Of a stretch of 64,000 nucleotides of DNA, positions 62,401 through 64,000 are shown piece by piece (positions within the stretch are counted from its first letter, which is position 1; the number at the start of each line of letters is the position of its first letter). The stretch spans positions 14,174,722 to 14,238,721 of the forward strand of contig NC_049993.1 in assembly GCF_000003815.2 (NCBI RefSeq). The letters run 5' to 3'. The notes under the pieces are model-generated. The model saw only the letters and a list, made by a program, of their open reading frames with translations. It ran no database searches and was not told the DNA's origin. The translations under genes and the position numbers were made by a program. The stretch is from Branchiostoma floridae (Eukaryota > Chordata > Leptocardii > Amphioxiformes > Branchiostomatidae).

Positions 62401-64000
62401 CTACGACCTACTTGGCCCTAATGGCATTAATATGTAGAGAAACATTTTGGTAACTCACTGTAAAACCCTTGCCCCGGCTTCCTTCATTCAATTTGTGTCA
62501 CTGGTGACAAATTGAGGGCAGCACTCCAGGCCATGTTAAAAAAAAAAGATTTTAAAGAAAATCACAATCACCAGACTTGTAGGAAACTTTGAACTAAATC
62601 CGGATGACGAATTAAGCGCATCGACATCCGCGGCCTCGAGGGCCTTGTTCCGTTAGCGCTGATCCTTGAAGACCCAAATTGCGAGCGGAGATTGGAAGAA
62701 GTCGAGTGTCCATAAACGCCTTTTTGGTGACGGCGTATTCCATCGCATGAGAATCTGCTCCAAGCCAGGAGACTGCGAATGGCAAGCCAGCATGAAATGA
62801 AGGGTTCATTTCTGTCCACAATGGTGTCAAAGAGGGGGCATCTTCCTTGGAAATGGTAGGAGGGACGCAATTGGAGACTTTCGGGTCACGCTAGGTGTTA
62901 CCCCCAATAGTTCCTAAAAAAGCACCTTCTGCCTTCGGGCAAGTAGATAAAACTACTGTGCGTGGAGATGGGAGAGTCGCATAAGGTGAACCCGGAACGA
63001 CAGTTGGAATTAGATTTTGGCTCCACTGCCGTTCCCACGGTGGTTCCTGGAATTAGCACCCGCCAGACCCATTGGACACGTTGTTGAAGAATTTGCGCTG
63101 TATCGGATTTATATTTTCGCTATCTATCCAATATTGCCTCCTTTTAGGAAAGGACAACCAGCATTGAATACACAGCAGCTTTGCTGAGCTCTGTCTCCGT
63201 GGTAATTTAGCAAGACAGAAGCTATGGGGCGCTTCTAGAAAACGAGGCGGCGCAGTAGGAAAGGTTGGAGCTTGTTTCAAGCCGTTAGTATTGCTAAGTA
63301 ACGGCTAAGAAAGCGATTAAAATGACATTTATTGTATATTCACGCTCAGCGTGGTTTAAATGCATTGAGTTAGATGACTCAAAAATAAAAGAGTAGCAAA
63401 ATTATTGATAAACTCTAGTTATACCTGCAAAGTTTCGACACTGCTCTTGAAAATGAACAAATTTACAGAGGTTTTGAATTGTATCTAATCTTTAGATGAC
63501 ATAGCATAACATAACACAAGACCATATGTCGTAATTCGTTACATATGCATATCTCTGGTACTTGTATGGTATAATAAAAAAAAGGTATGCATCGATTATT
63601 TGTACTTTTAGCTGACTATTAATTTGCAAAATATCAATGAGTTGTTCCAATAGAACGACTGTCGCATTACCCCGTAGTAATTTCACCGAGTCTTGATTGA
63701 TAATGAAAATGCTGTGCTATATGGCGTAAGTGCATGAAACATTGACCTTTAAGATATATAATAACATATTCTTCACTTCAAGGCTATTTGCATTGATTGT
63801 TGTGCTATGAACGTAAATCACCGGGCGATTGAGTGAATGAATGGTTTCTTATCCATTGCAATAAGCAACATACTGTAGCAGCTGGAATGTAGTATCTAGG
63901 AAAACCATTAAAGATACCTTTATATAAGCTAAGCATTTTTTAACCTTTCATGACTAATCTTATAAAAATATGTACTTGTCTATGTGCTAATTGGCAGTGC
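59425..64000. other. Upstream flank of the receptor; G+C-rich stretch at about 60.8-62.1 kb
   Basis: A likely 5' UTR acceptor at 59431-59432 implies an upstream non-coding exon, not located. The stretch 60.8-62.1 kb is richer in G+C and CpG than the rest and could include a promoter; TATATATA lies at about 61064. Apart from the 160-residue frame at 61579, overlapping frames on both strands look like by-products of composition. From 62.1 to 64 kb nothing is recognised. Confidence 0.5.
61579..62061 (+). CDS. Candidate secreted Cys-rich protein, 160 residues, unrecognised
   Basis: This single open frame lies on the strand opposite the receptor and upstream of it. Residues 1-31 look like a signal peptide (MYKPCHFGPLLLVGTATLLV, then SLTLQPQPSEA). 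The middle is Pro/Ser/His-rich. The end carries a dense Cys cluster, KCKLHACCRSCG, then PCCASPSP at the stop. I do not recognise the family; the Cys spacing does not match insulin-like A chains. It sits in G+C-rich DNA where long frames occur by chance, overlapping frames exist on both strands, and no splice or poly(A) signal was confirmed. Treat it as a weak candidate. Confidence 0.3.
   Translation: MYKPCHFGPLLLVGTATLLVSLTLQPQPSEAVKKQQSAQAVEGGSSPPHHCDGPVGLSRCFHKLPTGRLQPHPPKTCVVAGAHLSHAPPPSLRALFSTQPTDSIAAEADCESLTEVGSAQESLSCAAVETTPKCKLHACCRSCGHLSSNPIDPCCASPSP

Overview
The window looks like draft eukaryotic genomic DNA from an invertebrate chordate, most likely a lancelet (Branchiostoma). It is about 40% G+C with very low coding density and small exons separated by 0.1-13 kb introns. 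It is full of short foldback transposons, tandem arrays and tRNA-derived SINE-like pieces, and carries a scaffold gap of Ns. The species call is inference from style and repeat type; no marker gene proves it. There is nothing prokaryotic here.

One gene dominates. On the minus strand, from about 59.4 kb down to 3.5 kb, I can assemble a chain of exons with good splice sites and matching phases. They are: exon 1 (signal peptide plus a V-like Ig domain without cysteines, 59016-59424); exons 2 and 3 (two halves of a second Ig domain, 51499-51574 and 38567-38784); exon 4 (third Ig domain, 32911-33207); a possible stalk exon (22779-22904); the transmembrane and proximal tail exon (22420-22674); a possible tyrosine-rich tail exon (15757-15978); and two SH3 exons (6808-6999 and 3461-3649). 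The last SH3 exon ends in a phase-1 donor, and I find no terminal exon between it and position 1, so the 3' end probably lies outside the window. Apart from the intron inside Ig domain 2, every boundary is phase 1, so the parts can be skipped or joined as cassettes. The predicted product is a type I cell-surface receptor with three Ig domains outside and two SH3 domains inside. In effect, a receptor is fused to adaptor modules that other animals usually supply as separate proteins. Whether the SH3 exons share a transcript with the Ig exons is the main open question.

The introns hold most of the sequence. From left to right: a five-copy array at 1.2-1.9 kb; a CGTACG-rich foldback at 2.0-2.2 kb; four copies of one foldback MITE (3.2, 8.7, 9.7 and 17.9 kb); a 34-bp minisatellite next to the first SH3 acceptor (7.1-7.5 kb); a 123-bp tandem repeat with an open frame (11.4-11.8 kb); a SINE-like piece at 13.6 kb; large tandem arrays at 24.5-25.8, 33.9-34.8 and 55.1-56.8 kb; CT-rich, TATTG and CA simple repeats; a foldback at 37.8 kb; a degenerate 5S rRNA-like sequence at 38.3 kb; a 349-base gap at 42.6 kb flanked by exact 799-base copies; a mariner-type deletion derivative at 49.5-50.1 kb; and a second SINE-like piece at 53.1-53.4 kb.

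Upstream of the receptor (59.5-64 kb) is a G+C- and CpG-richer stretch. It holds one weak plus-strand candidate, a 160-residue secreted Cys-rich open frame at 61579-62061. I see no tRNA gene, intact rRNA gene, CRISPR array or complete transposase.
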